Shown: positions 16,327 to 25,340, counted from the stretch's first letter. The stretch: DNA of 64,000 nt from an uncultured Pelagibacteraceae bacterium (GCA_902612325.1 CACMDB010000005.1:1-64000); one strand, 5' to 3'. Notes: generated from the sequence alone by a model not told the origin. Numbers and translations: made by a program.

Positions 16327-17442
16327 ATGGATAGAAACAAAATCATTGTAAATAGTTGGAATGAGTGGGATCCATTAAAACATGTAATTGTTGGAAGGGC
16401 AGATGGTGTATGTATTCCAGCCCCTGAACCAGCGCTTGATGCTAAAGTTCCTGAGGACTCTGATATGAAAGGTAAATTTGGTCCAAGAACAAAAGATACA
16501 ATAGATAAAGCTAATCAATTGTTAAATGATTTTTCAGAAATGTTATCTAAGCGTGGTATAAAAGTAGATAGACCAACACCAATTGATTTTAATCAAAATA
16601 TTTCAACTCCTGACTGGAAAGTTGAAACTATGTTTGGTTGTATGCCTCCAAGAGATGTTTTACTGACTGTGGGCAATGAAATTTTAGAAGCTACTATGAG
16701 TTATAGATGCAGATGGTTTGAATATCTTTGCTATCGACCTCTTTTAAAAGAATATTATAATTTAGATCCAAACATGAGACATGAGTCAGCTCCTAAACCA
16801 AGATTAACAGATGCAGATTACAGAGAAGATTATTTATCTGACAAAATAGGAATAGAAAAAAGATTAAAATGGACTGAAGATAAATTTTTTGTAACAACTG
16901 AGGAAGAACCTCTATTTGATGCAGCAGATATACTTCGATTTGGAAAAGATTTAATTGTACAACACGGTTTTACCACAAATTTGAAAGGTATTGATTGGTT
17001 AAGAAGACATTTTAAAGATCATAGAATTCATGCAGTAAACTTTCCGGGTGACCCATATCCAATACATATAGATGCAACCTTTACTCCTATAAAAGAAGGA
17101 TTAATTATAAACAATCCCCAAAGAAAATTACCTAAAGATCAAAGAAAATTATTTGAAAATAACGGATGGGAAATAATTGATGCTGCTCAACCAGCTCATA
17201 ATGAGCCACCACCACTTTGTTATTCATCTGTTTGGCTTTCAATGAATGTTTTAGTGTTAGATCCTAAAACAGTTTGTGTTGAAAAAAGTGAAAAATATCA
17301 AGCAGAACAATTAGACAAGTTGGGTATGGAGGTAATTCCAGTAGATTTAAGAGATGCTTATGCTTTTGGAGGTGGACTTCATTGTTGTACTGCTGATGTT
17401 TATAGAGAAGGGAAAATTAAAGATTATTTTCCAAAACAATAA
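16327..17442 (+). CDS. Glycine (arginine:glycine) amidinotransferase, GATM type
   Basis: 371 residues. It transfers the amidino group from arginine, to glycine in the best-known members, giving guanidinoacetate and ornithine. The catalytic triad of the family is visible: D198 in LFDAAD, H247 in PIHIDATF and the nucleophile C353 in GGGLHCCTADV. Long stretches align with the vertebrate enzyme (EATMSYRCRWFEYLCYRPL near 120, SSVWLSMNVLVLD near 300), closer than to bacterial inosamine-phosphate amidinotransferases. The acceptor could still be another amine. It sits 5 bases after an EamA permease and 7 bases from the stop of the convergent coiled-coil gene. Confidence 0.88.
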   Translation: MDRNKIIVNSWNEWDPLKHVIVGRADGVCIPAPEPALDAKVPEDSDMKGKFGPRTKDTIDKANQLLNDFSEMLSKRGIKVDRPTPIDFNQNISTPDWKVETMFGCMPPRDVLLTVGNEILEATMSYRCRWFEYLCYRPLLKEYYNLDPNMRHESAPKPRLTDADYREDYLSDKIGIEKRLKWTEDKFFVTTEEEPLFDAADILRFGKDLIVQHGFTTNLKGIDWLRRHFKDHRIHAVNFPGDPYPIHIDATFTPIKEGLIINNPQRKLPKDQRKLFENNGWEIIDAAQPAHNEPPPLCYSSVWLSMNVLVLDPKTVCVEKSEKYQAEQLDKLGMEVIPVDLRDAYAFGGGLHCCTADVYREGKIKDYFPKQ

Positions 17443-17449
17443 AAAAAGA

Positions 17450-18181
17450 TTAATTTTCTTTAGATTTATCTATATTAAAATTCTCTAATCCACTTGATGA
17501 ACTTTTTAGATTTTTATCAATTTCCTCAAATCTAGCTCTTTTTTCTATTTCTTTCTGAATAAGTCTTTGTTCTCGCCTAATTTCATCTTGTTCTTTTTGC
17601 TTTTGTTCTCTATCAAATTTCTCTTCCCACTCTTTTATTTTGATAAACTCAGCTTCTTTTTGTTTATCTTCCTCTTCTTTCAATATTTTTAATTCTCTAT
17701 TTTTACGTCTTTGCTCTTTTAATTCCTTATTTTTTTGCTCATCTTCTCTTACTTTTAAATCGATATCTTTTCTATTTTGTTCTTCTTCTCTATTTTTTAA
17801 CTGTTTTTCTTTTTCTCTTAATTCTTTTGCAACAAGTACTAACTCCTCATCTTTTTTCGTCAGTCTTTCACTCTCAATTTTTTGTTGATCTTCTTTAGAT
17901 CTAATTTCTTTTTCTCTTATTCTGAGCTCTTCTTCATTTAAGCGGATTTTGTTACTCTCCTTATTGAGCCTATCCTCCCAAAGTTTCAATTCTTTTTTTT
18001 CCTTTTGATAAGAATTTCTTTCCTCAAGTTTTTGTAATTTAATAGCTTTGATTTTTTCTTGTTCTTTTTTTTTCTTATAATTTGATAATGCGCTACTTAA
18101 CGAACTTGTTGTTAACGTTGCTATTTTAGCAAGCCCGTTTGTTTTTTTTTTAATTTTTGTTTTCTTTTTTTTTAACGGCAT
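17450..18181 (-). CDS. Charged coiled-coil protein of unknown function
   Basis: 243 residues, not recognised. After a lysine-rich start (MPLKKKKTKIKKKTNG) and a short serine/threonine-rich stretch (residues 24-34), residues about 38-225 are almost entirely Glu, Lys, Arg, Gln and Asp with regular Leu/Ile, the pattern of a long coiled coil or single stable alpha-helix. Repeated units of the type REKE, EEEL and KNRE are seen. The last 20 residues are serine/asparagine-rich. No catalytic motif, signal peptide or membrane segment is apparent. The basic N-terminus could bind nucleic acid or acidic membrane lipids. Distances of 107 bases to the upstream MFS gene suggest its own promoter. Confidence 0.7.
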   Translation of the reverse strand: MPLKKKKTKIKKKTNGLAKIATLTTSSLSSALSNYKKKKEQEKIKAIKLQKLEERNSYQKEKKELKLWEDRLNKESNKIRLNEEELRIREKEIRSKEDQQKIESERLTKKDEELVLVAKELREKEKQLKNREEEQNRKDIDLKVREDEQKNKELKEQRRKNRELKILKEEEDKQKEAEFIKIKEWEEKFDREQKQKEQDEIRREQRLIQKEIEKRARFEEIDKNLKSSSSGLENFNIDKSKEN

Positions 18182-18288
18182 TTTTTAATATTTATTTATT
18201 TCACTAGATAAATGAAAATTATTCAATAAGATTCTCAAAAAATTTATATAGCCTGACTTTAATGAGTTACAACCTGAAAGGGATATAT

Positions 18289-19644
18289 TTAGTATGTCAC
18301 TTCCTCTTTTTGATCTTCGTTGTCATCTTTTTTATATTTTACACCCTTTCTTTCTAAAATTTCTTTAACTTTTTCAGAGTAAGGTTCCTCTATGTGTTCA
18401 GTAGTAGGATTAAGTTCAATACCTGCTGGAGTAATGGTTTGTGGCATAGCAACGAACTGAGAGTCGGGATTTTCGACAGTTTTTCTAACTTTCATTCTAT
18501 ATATTCCAAAAAATCCTATGAAAGAGTGAAAAATAAAAAGAAATACAAAAAAACCATTAGGTCCAACCAAATCCATAAATATTGAACAAAGAAATGGCCC
18601 GCTCATTGCTCCTAATCCAAAAGCAAATTGAAGTCCAGCTCCTGCTGCAACAAATTTTTCTTTTGAGATATAATCATTTGTGTGTGCCAGGATCAAAGAA
18701 AACATTGGCAAACTACAAAATGAAAAAAGAATAAAGAAAAAATAAAACCATGTTTTACTAGTTGCAAGACCACCTGGTAAATACATTTGTCTTGAAACAA
18801 ATATTGCAATTATTGCGAATATTGCCGCTCCAAATGTTGAAAATACAATTACTCTTCTTCTATCGTAAATATCTGAAATTTTACCAACTGGAAATTGGGC
18901 TATTGCACCTGATATTGCTAACAAGAAAGTTACAATTGATATTTCTAAAATAGTAAAGTTCATGGAGGTAGCGTAAACTGCTAGTAACGTGAATAAAGCT
19001 GATTGTATTGTTCCATAAAAAAGAGAGCTCACCATACCAAAAGGTGAAGCTTCATATAACTCTCGCATATTCATTGCTTGTATTTTTTTAAAGTTTGGTG
19101 GTTTCTTTTTAGTTAATAAAATTGGTATTAAAGCTGCAGAGGTAATTACTGAAACTAATATAAATGGTTGAAAGTTTTTAGGACTACTAAAATTTAGTAA
19201 AAACATACCAATTCCCATACTTCCATAAAGTATGACCATATAAATAGAAAGTACGCTCCCTCGATTTTTATTACTTGATCTGTCATTTAACCAACTTTCT
19301 GCAACTGTATAAATGCAGACCATGCTTATACCTGTAAGCACTCTTAGTAAAAACCATATGAATGGATGAATTATTACTGAGTGAATTAAAACAACTAATG
19401 AAGCTAAAGATGCAAAAGCTGCAAAAACTCTTATGTGACCAACTCTCGAAATTATATTTGGAATAGTTGCGGCACCAATAAAGTAACCTACAAAATAACC
19501 AGACATCATAAATCCAGTTGAAGTAAGGCTAAATTCTTCCTGAACAGCTCTTACCCCAAGTAGAGAACCTTGGAATCCATAAGCCATCATGATGAAGCCC
19601 ATTCCCAAAAATAATGCCCAGGAGTTTTTTAAAACTTTATTCAT
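18289..19644 (-). CDS. Major facilitator superfamily transporter
   Basis: 451 residues, twelve predicted helices with the MFS loop motif GKISDIYDRRRVI between helices 8 and 9 and VGYFIGAATIPNIISRVGHIRVF between helices 2 and 3. The overall pattern resembles YcaD/UMF-type carriers. A cytoplasmic tail of about 60 residues, rich in Glu and Lys, follows the last helix. The substrate is unknown. It lies 58 bases downstream of the gshA-gshB-EamA genes on the same strand and could belong to the same transcript. Confidence 0.85.
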   Translation of the reverse strand: MNKVLKNSWALFLGMGFIMMAYGFQGSLLGVRAVQEEFSLTSTGFMMSGYFVGYFIGAATIPNIISRVGHIRVFAAFASLASLVVLIHSVIIHPFIWFLLRVLTGISMVCIYTVAESWLNDRSSNKNRGSVLSIYMVILYGSMGIGMFLLNFSSPKNFQPFILVSVITSAALIPILLTKKKPPNFKKIQAMNMRELYEASPFGMVSSLFYGTIQSALFTLLAVYATSMNFTILEISIVTFLLAISGAIAQFPVGKISDIYDRRRVIVFSTFGAAIFAIIAIFVSRQMYLPGGLATSKTWFYFFFILFSFCSLPMFSLILAHTNDYISKEKFVAAGAGLQFAFGLGAMSGPFLCSIFMDLVGPNGFFVFLFIFHSFIGFFGIYRMKVRKTVENPDSQFVAMPQTITPAGIELNPTTEHIEEPYSEKVKEILERKGVKYKKDDNEDQKEEVTY

Positions 19645-19702
19645 AAAAATTGAGGTAATTATTCGCGATGTATTATTAAATCAAGTCTTAATTGTGACAA
19701 GC

Positions 19703-20563
19703 TTAAGAATTTTTGAGTTTTAAGTATGAGTGAATTGCGATGGTGGTGATTATAATTAGACCACCTTGAAGTGTTTCTAAGCTAGGCTGTTCTTTTATGA
19801 TTAACCAAACCCAAATTGGACCAATTATAGTCTCCAGTAGAAAAAAAAGATTAACTTCTGCAGCAGGTATAAACCTTGGCGCAATGGTAACCAAAACAAA
19901 AGGTATCGCTACACATAAAATACACATCAATGGAACAATCAAAAGATCTTTGCCAACTAATGCAAAACTTTCAATGAAAAGTAATGCAAAAGTTGCTACA
20001 AATAATTTACCAACTACTGCAGCAGGGACTAAATTTTTATTTTTAGCAGATCTGATTATAACAGCTCCAACCGCTAAACCTATCGCAGTAACAAATCCTA
20101 AAACATCTCCATAGAAATTACCTAACTTCAAAGAGTCGTAGAAGATATATATTATTGATAAAAAAGTAATTATTATAGAAATCCAAGTTTTTTTATCAGG
20201 TGGTTCTTTTAAAAATATAGCTCCAAGTATAGCTGATAGCATCGGAGCAGTCGCTATCATAACTAAGGTATTGGCAACATTTGTATTTTGAATAGAAACA
20301 ACAAAAGTTATATTAGTTACACTAAATGTAATTACATAAAATATTCCATGATAACCACTAGTGAAAAGAATTTTAAAGAAATTTAACTTATAAATAATTA
20401 ACATACCTAACAAAACTGTCAGAAAAGGAATAATTCCCCTATAAAAAACTAAACCCCAAGTATCTACATTTGAAAGCCTTATAAATAGTGAGTCTGGTGT
20501 AATAAACATTACAGCAACAAAGGCCAATAACGATCCCTTCTGTTGGTCTGTAAGATTTTTCAC
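19703..20563 (-). CDS. EamA/DMT-family permease coupled to glutathione synthesis genes
   Basis: 286 residues, ten predicted helices, two EamA repeats (AVMFITPDSLFIRLSN in the first; FFLLETIIGPIWVWLIIKEQPS in the second). Its start overlaps the gshB stop by 4 bases, so translation is coupled. Such coupling suggests a link with glutathione, gamma-glutamylcysteine or a precursor amino acid, but EamA proteins are promiscuous in gene context and no substrate can be claimed. Confidence 0.85.
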   Translation of the reverse strand: MKNLTDQQKGSLLAFVAVMFITPDSLFIRLSNVDTWGLVFYRGIIPFLTVLLGMLIIYKLNFFKILFTSGYHGIFYVITFSVTNITFVVSIQNTNVANTLVMIATAPMLSAILGAIFLKEPPDKKTWISIIITFLSIIYIFYDSLKLGNFYGDVLGFVTAIGLAVGAVIIRSAKNKNLVPAAVVGKLFVATFALLFIESFALVGKDLLIVPLMCILCVAIPFVLVTIAPRFIPAAEVNLFFLLETIIGPIWVWLIIKEQPSLETLQGGLIIITTIAIHSYLKLKNS

Positions 20564-21486
20564 GCTTTTAATTCTTTCCAGAAAGCTGAAGCTAAATTTA
20601 TTTTTGAGAGGTCGTAAAAAGTTTTTAATCCAGTAGGTGATGTAACATTTATGTCACCATTCAGTTGCTCATCTATAAAGTCAATTCCAGCAAAGAAAAT
20701 TTTATCTTTTTTTAAATCTTTGCCTATTATTTTTGATATTTTCATTTCTTTATTTGTTAATTTTATATTTATTGGTTTTGCACCTTTACTTAAATTGCTT
20801 AAAAATGAGCCTTTTTTAGGAATTCTTGATATTACGCCACAAACTTTACCATTTATTAAAAAAACTCTCTTATCTCCTTCTTTAATCTTAGGTAAATATT
20901 TTTGACACATAATATGATTGTGTTTTTTAATAAATTTTTGAAAAAATTTTAGATTAAACTTGGTCAATAAATATATATTGTTTCCACTATAACTATTGAT
21001 AGGTTTAACAATTACTTTTTTATGTTTTTTAAAAAACTTTATAATTTCATCAATATTTTGTGAAAAAATAGTATCTGGCATAAATTTTTGATATTTTGTG
21101 GAAAAAAGTTTTTCAGATACATTTCTTATAGCTGTTGGATCATTAATAATTTTAACCCTTTTTTTTATTTTATCTAAAATAAGAGTTGAACAAATATACT
21201 CTAAATTGAATGGTGGATCTTGGCGAATAAGTAAATATTTACACTTAATTAGCTCTAATTTTTGTTTTTTTAAGATTTTAAAAAACTTTTTTTTTCTATA
21301 ATCAAATTTGATGAAAAATCCTTTAGCAATAACTTTAAAATTAATAATAGATAAGTCTTTTGGATTATAATAGAAAATTTTATAATTTTTTTTTTGTATT
21401 TCATGAGCTAAGAAAATACTGGTATCTGTTATAGGGTTAAGTTTAGAAGGATGATTTCCCTGTATAGCAATTATTTTATTTGTCAT
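20560..21486 (-). CDS. gshB: Glutathione synthase
   Basis: 308 residues, the proteobacterial GshB length. It ligates glycine to gamma-glutamylcysteine using ATP. An N-terminal pre-ATP-grasp domain (QGNHPSKLNPITDTS, residues 9-23) is followed by ATP-grasp elements: IRQDPPFNLEYI near 107-118, VKPINSYSGNNIYL near 160-173, and a C-terminal FAGIDFIDEQLNGDINVTSPTG segment with the metal-binding acidic and Asn residues. It overlaps the gshA stop by 11 bases upstream and the EamA start by 4 bases downstream. It is another glycine-consuming enzyme in this window. Confidence 0.92.
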   Translation of the reverse strand: MTNKIIAIQGNHPSKLNPITDTSIFLAHEIQKKNYKIFYYNPKDLSIINFKVIAKGFFIKFDYRKKKFFKILKKQKLELIKCKYLLIRQDPPFNLEYICSTLILDKIKKRVKIINDPTAIRNVSEKLFSTKYQKFMPDTIFSQNIDEIIKFFKKHKKVIVKPINSYSGNNIYLLTKFNLKFFQKFIKKHNHIMCQKYLPKIKEGDKRVFLINGKVCGVISRIPKKGSFLSNLSKGAKPINIKLTNKEMKISKIIGKDLKKDKIFFAGIDFIDEQLNGDINVTSPTGLKTFYDLSKINLASAFWKELKA

Positions 21487-22771
21487 ATAATTCAGTTAAA
21501 TCTTCATTTTTAGAAAATTTAATAATCATATGATGTGCATTTGTAGTTTTATTATCAATCACTTTTTGTAGATGATTTAGAAATATGGTCTCATTTTTTC
21601 CACTTTTATTGACTATATCTCTCTCTTCTAATCCCTTTTTAGATAAATTTAATAATACTGAAGACCAATAAAGCAGGTCTTTACCCATAAGCTGGGTATT
21701 AAAACCTTTTTGTGGTGCTTCTAAATATGCATTAATAATTTTATCTTTATCCCAACTAGAAATTAGTTCATAAACTTCATCTAAATTTCCATATAACATT
21801 CCAACATTAAATGCTGGGCCCGCGCATAAACAATCCCAACCACAGGTATCCATCGATCTTAATTCAATATATTTTTTAAGTCTATTCTCCGTAAAAATTG
21901 TACTTAAATGAGTTGATAAATCATTCTCATCGGGCAGACGATTATTTATTTCTTTAATATTTCCTGACATAAAATCACTAAAATTGTATCCCCTACCTGA
22001 AAAATAATTTTCTTTTTGTTGTATAAACAGAACTGGAAAATTAATCACAAAATCTGCATATTTTTCAAAATCAAAGTTTTCTAGGAACAATTTAGGCAAA
22101 CCACCTCGAGAAGTATTTTGCCATACTTTCGATCGGTACGATAAAAAATTACTTTTTTTCTTCTCAATTATTGATGAATTAGCAAATAAAGCAATTGAAA
22201 TAGGTACCAGAGAATTAATTATTTTAAATTTTTTTTTAAAATCTTCTTCTGAACAGTAATCTAAATTCAATTGTGTTCCACAGGTTCGATACATCATATC
22301 AAGACTTAATTCTCCCCCAAAAGGCATATCTTTTGTCATTAGTTTGTATCTTTTTTTAGGGTTATTGGGGATCTCATCTAATTTTGATATTGGATCAAAA
22401 CCTGCACTTACAATTTTAATGTTAAGTTTTTTTGTGACCTGTTTTAACTCAAATAAGTAATCATAAGACTCTGCACATGCTTCATGAATATTATTAAGTT
22501 TATCACCAGATAATTCAATTTGATTACCTGGCTCAAGAGTAATATTTTTACCACCTTTATTTAAAGCAATAATATTGCCGTTTTCTAATATCGGATTCCA
22601 TCCAAATTCAAGTAGAGCTGAGAACATCTCCTTTATTTTTTTATAATCAATTCTCTTGTTATTTTGACTATTAAATAGAAATTTCTCATGTTCGATACCA
22701 ATTTTAAATTCTTTTTTATTTTTAATCCCGGACTTGAAATATTCAATTATTTGCTCTTTTTTTGTAATCAT
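21476..22771 (-). CDS. gshA: Glutamate-cysteine ligase, plant/alphaproteobacterial type
   Basis: 431 residues. First enzyme of glutathione synthesis, joining glutamate and cysteine. It belongs to the plant and alphaproteobacterial GCS2-related class rather than the E. coli class, as shown by IGIEHEKFLF (residues 24-33), ITLEPGNQIELSG (76-88), DMMYRTCGTQLNLDY (about 158-172) and a late YIELRSMDTCGWD segment. The gene begins 17 bases after the HD-protein gene and overlaps gshB by 11 bases. Confidence 0.93.
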   Translation of the reverse strand: MITKKEQIIEYFKSGIKNKKEFKIGIEHEKFLFNSQNNKRIDYKKIKEMFSALLEFGWNPILENGNIIALNKGGKNITLEPGNQIELSGDKLNNIHEACAESYDYLFELKQVTKKLNIKIVSAGFDPISKLDEIPNNPKKRYKLMTKDMPFGGELSLDMMYRTCGTQLNLDYCSEEDFKKKFKIINSLVPISIALFANSSIIEKKKSNFLSYRSKVWQNTSRGGLPKLFLENFDFEKYADFVINFPVLFIQQKENYFSGRGYNFSDFMSGNIKEINNRLPDENDLSTHLSTIFTENRLKKYIELRSMDTCGWDCLCAGPAFNVGMLYGNLDEVYELISSWDKDKIINAYLEAPQKGFNTQLMGKDLLYWSSVLLNLSKKGLEERDIVNKSGKNETIFLNHLQKVIDNKTTNAHHMIIKFSKNEDLTELYDK

Positions 22772-22788
22772 TAGTATTAGTTTTGTTT

Positions 22789-23355
22789 TTAATTTTTCGT
22801 TAGAGAAGAATATGGTTTTCTAGAAAAAATTTTCTTTACAATTGGTTTGAAAAATTCCAACGGTAAAGACTCATATTTAGGATCAAAAGAGTTTTGATCA
22901 TATTTTTCGCAAAAATCTATTGTATCTTGATAATATTTATGATCTTTATATTTATCTCTTCTGTTCTTATCACCACCTAAATGATGTGCATAATAATACA
23001 TTTGAAATTCTCCATGTTTTTCAACTATCCAATGAGTTTTTTCTGATACATAGGGCTTTAAAATTGAAGCAGCATACTCAGAATGATTCATTGGTGCTAG
23101 TTCATCCCCGATGTCGTGCAACAGACAAGCTACAACCATCTCCTCACTTTCACCATTTCTATGAGCTCTTGTAGCGCTTTGAAGTGAGTGTTCAAGCCTA
23201 GATACCTGATAACCTTCTAAAGTTTCAGTTAGTCCAGACATAAATTTTAATATTCTATCAGCAGTTTTGCTGGCAAAATCTTTTTCATGTTTATCTAAAA
23301 AAAGGTAATCTTCTTTAGTTCCATTTTTCATTTCGGTAAAACTTACTTTTTTCAT
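22789..23355 (-). CDS. HD-domain protein, PhnZ-like (predicted di-iron oxygenase)
   Basis: 188 residues. The HD core is LEHSLQ (H56) and LLHD (H80, D81). In contrast to simple HD phosphohydrolases, two more histidines (H91 in the NHSEYAA segment and H114 in EKHGEFQ) and a later aspartate (D153) occur in the order used by the mixed-valent di-iron oxygenases PhnZ and TmpB, and the LEHSLQ plus 20-residue stretch strongly resembles PhnZ. The tyrosine and glutamate gate of PhnZ upstream of LEHS is not conserved (a tyrosine replaces the glutamate position), so the substrate is likely different. The start directly follows the purF stop without a gap, and gshA follows after 17 bases. Confidence 0.75.
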   Translation of the reverse strand: MKKVSFTEMKNGTKEDYLFLDKHEKDFASKTADRILKFMSGLTETLEGYQVSRLEHSLQSATRAHRNGESEEMVVACLLHDIGDELAPMNHSEYAASILKPYVSEKTHWIVEKHGEFQMYYYAHHLGGDKNRRDKYKDHKYYQDTIDFCEKYDQNSFDPKYESLPLEFFKPIVKKIFSRKPYSSLTKN

Positions 23356-24804
23356 TTAATTATTAGATGCAGTATTTAACAATGATAATTGTGTAATTTT
23401 ACTATCACCAAGTTCATCGATAGGTTTAACAGGATAATCTCCAGTAAAATAATGATCAGTTAATTCAGGATAAGTTTCATTTCTTTTATCAAAACCAATT
23501 GCCCGATACATCCCATTTACTGATAAAAATTTTAATGATTTTGCACCTATGTAATCACAGATTTCGGAGTTACTTTTATTTGCCGCAAGTAATTCTTTTT
23601 TAGTTGGTGTGTCAACCCCATAAAAATCAGGAAATTTTATTTCTGGACAGGCAATTCTAACATGAACTTCTTTTGCGCCAGCGTCGTATAGCATTTTAAC
23701 TATTTTATGAGAAGTTGTACCTCTCACAAGTGAGTCATCTACTAGAATTATTTTTTTGCCTTGAATAGTCGATTGATTAGCGTTTAATTTTAATTTAACA
23801 CCTAAACTTCTGATCTTTTGGCTCGGTTCAATGAAAGTTCTTCCGACATAATGATTTCTGACTAAACCAAGTTCAAATTTTACGTTCAGGGATTGTGCAA
23901 AACCTAAAGCTGCTGCATTTCCAGAATCTGGTACTGGTACAACAATATCAGCATCTACATCATTTTCTTTTGCAAGTTCTGAGCCAAGATTTTTTCTATG
24001 TTCATACGCAGTTTTTCCATCAAGCATGCTATCTGGTCTTGCAAAATAAATATATTCAAAAACACAAGGCCTAACTTTTCTTGGTGGGAATGGTTTAATA
24101 CTTTTTAATTCGTTATTTTCAATTAAAACTATTTCACCATTTTCAACTTCTCGTATGAATTTTGCACCAATTATATCTAAAGCACATGTTTCAGATGCTA
24201 GGACGTAACTATTTTTTAATTTTCCAATTACCAAAGGCCTGATACCAAAAGGATCTCTAACACCTACTAATGAGGTTTGAGTTAACATTACTAAAGCGTA
24301 TCCACCTTGTATTTGAAAAATTGCATCAACAATTTTATCTATTGTTTTTGCCCGTTTTGACTTAGCAATTAATTGAACTATTGTTTCTGTATCAGATGTT
24401 GTGTAGAAAATTGCACCTTCATCTACTAATTTTTTTCTTAAAGAAATAGAATTGGTTAAATTTCCGTTATGAGCTACACCGATCCCTCCAGCATTAGTAT
24501 CAGCAAAGAAAGGCTGAATGTTTCTAAGAGTATTTTCACCTGTTGTACTATATCTATTATGTCCAATAGCATAATCACCTTGAAGCTTTTTTAGTATTTT
24601 CTCTTTATTAAAATTATCACCCACCAAACCAAATCTTTTTTCAGAAAAATATTGTTTACCATCAAAGGTAACGATTCCACATCCTTCCTGGCCTCTGTGT
24701 TGAAGTGCATGAAGTCCTAAGGCTGTTAATGCAGAAGCATCTTTAGTATTACTAATTCCAAATATACCACACTCCTCTTTTAGCTTAGGATCAAATATTT
24801 TCAA
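23356..24804 (-). CDS. purF: Amidophosphoribosyltransferase
   Basis: Committed step of purine synthesis: PRPP plus glutamine gives 5-phosphoribosylamine. An ATG exists at 24837, but I prefer the TTG at 24804. It is preceded by AAGGAG (complement of 24809-24814) and gives exactly an 11-residue propeptide before the N-terminal nucleophile cysteine of EECGIFGI, as expected for self-processing PurF; the ATG start would add 11 basic residues. The Ntn glutaminase domain contains HRGQEGCGI and GHNRYST; the PRTase domain contains the PRPP loop IILVDDSLVRGTTS near residue 350. No four-cysteine Fe-S signature was assessed. It overlaps cvpA by 14 bases from the TTG, and cvpA-purF is a conserved pair. 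Confidence 0.93.
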   Translation of the reverse strand: MKIFDPKLKEECGIFGISNTKDASALTALGLHALQHRGQEGCGIVTFDGKQYFSEKRFGLVGDNFNKEKILKKLQGDYAIGHNRYSTTGENTLRNIQPFFADTNAGGIGVAHNGNLTNSISLRKKLVDEGAIFYTTSDTETIVQLIAKSKRAKTIDKIVDAIFQIQGGYALVMLTQTSLVGVRDPFGIRPLVIGKLKNSYVLASETCALDIIGAKFIREVENGEIVLIENNELKSIKPFPPRKVRPCVFEYIYFARPDSMLDGKTAYEHRKNLGSELAKENDVDADIVVPVPDSGNAAALGFAQSLNVKFELGLVRNHYVGRTFIEPSQKIRSLGVKLKLNANQSTIQGKKIILVDDSLVRGTTSHKIVKMLYDAGAKEVHVRIACPEIKFPDFYGVDTPTKKELLAANKSNSEICDYIGAKSLKFLSVNGMYRAIGFDKRNETYPELTDHYFTGDYPVKPIDELGDSKITQLSLLNTASNN

Positions 24805-25336
24805 TTTTCTCCTTAGATTTTTGATATGTTTTTTCATCAGGAAATTTTTCTAATAAATAATTACTACCTTTTTTTAAATATGGAAAGATATATGATTTAC
24901 TTAAATTTACTGGCCATTTATCGTAATTATAAACAATGTGTACACCTGAGAAGATACATACAGAGATAATATAAGCTTTGATAAATCCAAAAAAGAATCC
25001 AAACATTGTATCTAAACTTCCAAGGCCAGTGAATCGGACAGCTTTTCTGATACCTTTGTTAATCATTAATATTAAGAATATAACAATTACAAATATTGTA
25101 ACGCCCAAAACTATATCTAGAACATACTCGTTATCAATTACGCCCTTCAAATAAAGTTTTGCTTTAGGAAAAATTATCAATGTAATTATATAGGCTAGAA
25201 ACCATTTAGCCATTGACAGAATACTTAAAACAAAACCTCTTCTGAAACATCCAATTAATGTGAAAATTGTAATTATTAAATATAAGATGTCTATAATGTT
25301 TGTAGTTTTATAAAAATCTACAACAAAATCTTGCAT
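24791..25336 (-). CDS. cvpA: CvpA family membrane protein
   Basis: 181 residues with four predicted membrane helices and the family start (DILYLIITIFTLIGCFRRGFVLSILSM) and GLGSLDTMFGFFFGFIKAYIIS near residues 96-117. CvpA-type proteins are implicated in envelope homeostasis; the gene is often directly upstream of purF, as here. The C-terminus is soluble and lysine/glutamate-rich. It starts 4 bases after the RND gene ends, and its 3' end overlaps purF. Confidence 0.88.
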   Translation of the reverse strand: MQDFVVDFYKTTNIIDILYLIITIFTLIGCFRRGFVLSILSMAKWFLAYIITLIIFPKAKLYLKGVIDNEYVLDIVLGVTIFVIVIFLILMINKGIRKAVRFTGLGSLDTMFGFFFGFIKAYIISVCIFSGVHIVYNYDKWPVNLSKSYIFPYLKKGSNYLLEKFPDEKTYQKSKEKIENI

Positions 25337-25340
25337 CTAG

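Noticed and set aside
17450..18181. Coiled-coil gene as a TolA or phage tape-measure homologue
   Set aside because: There is no membrane anchor, TolA C-terminal domain or phage gene context; only the general charge pattern is shared.
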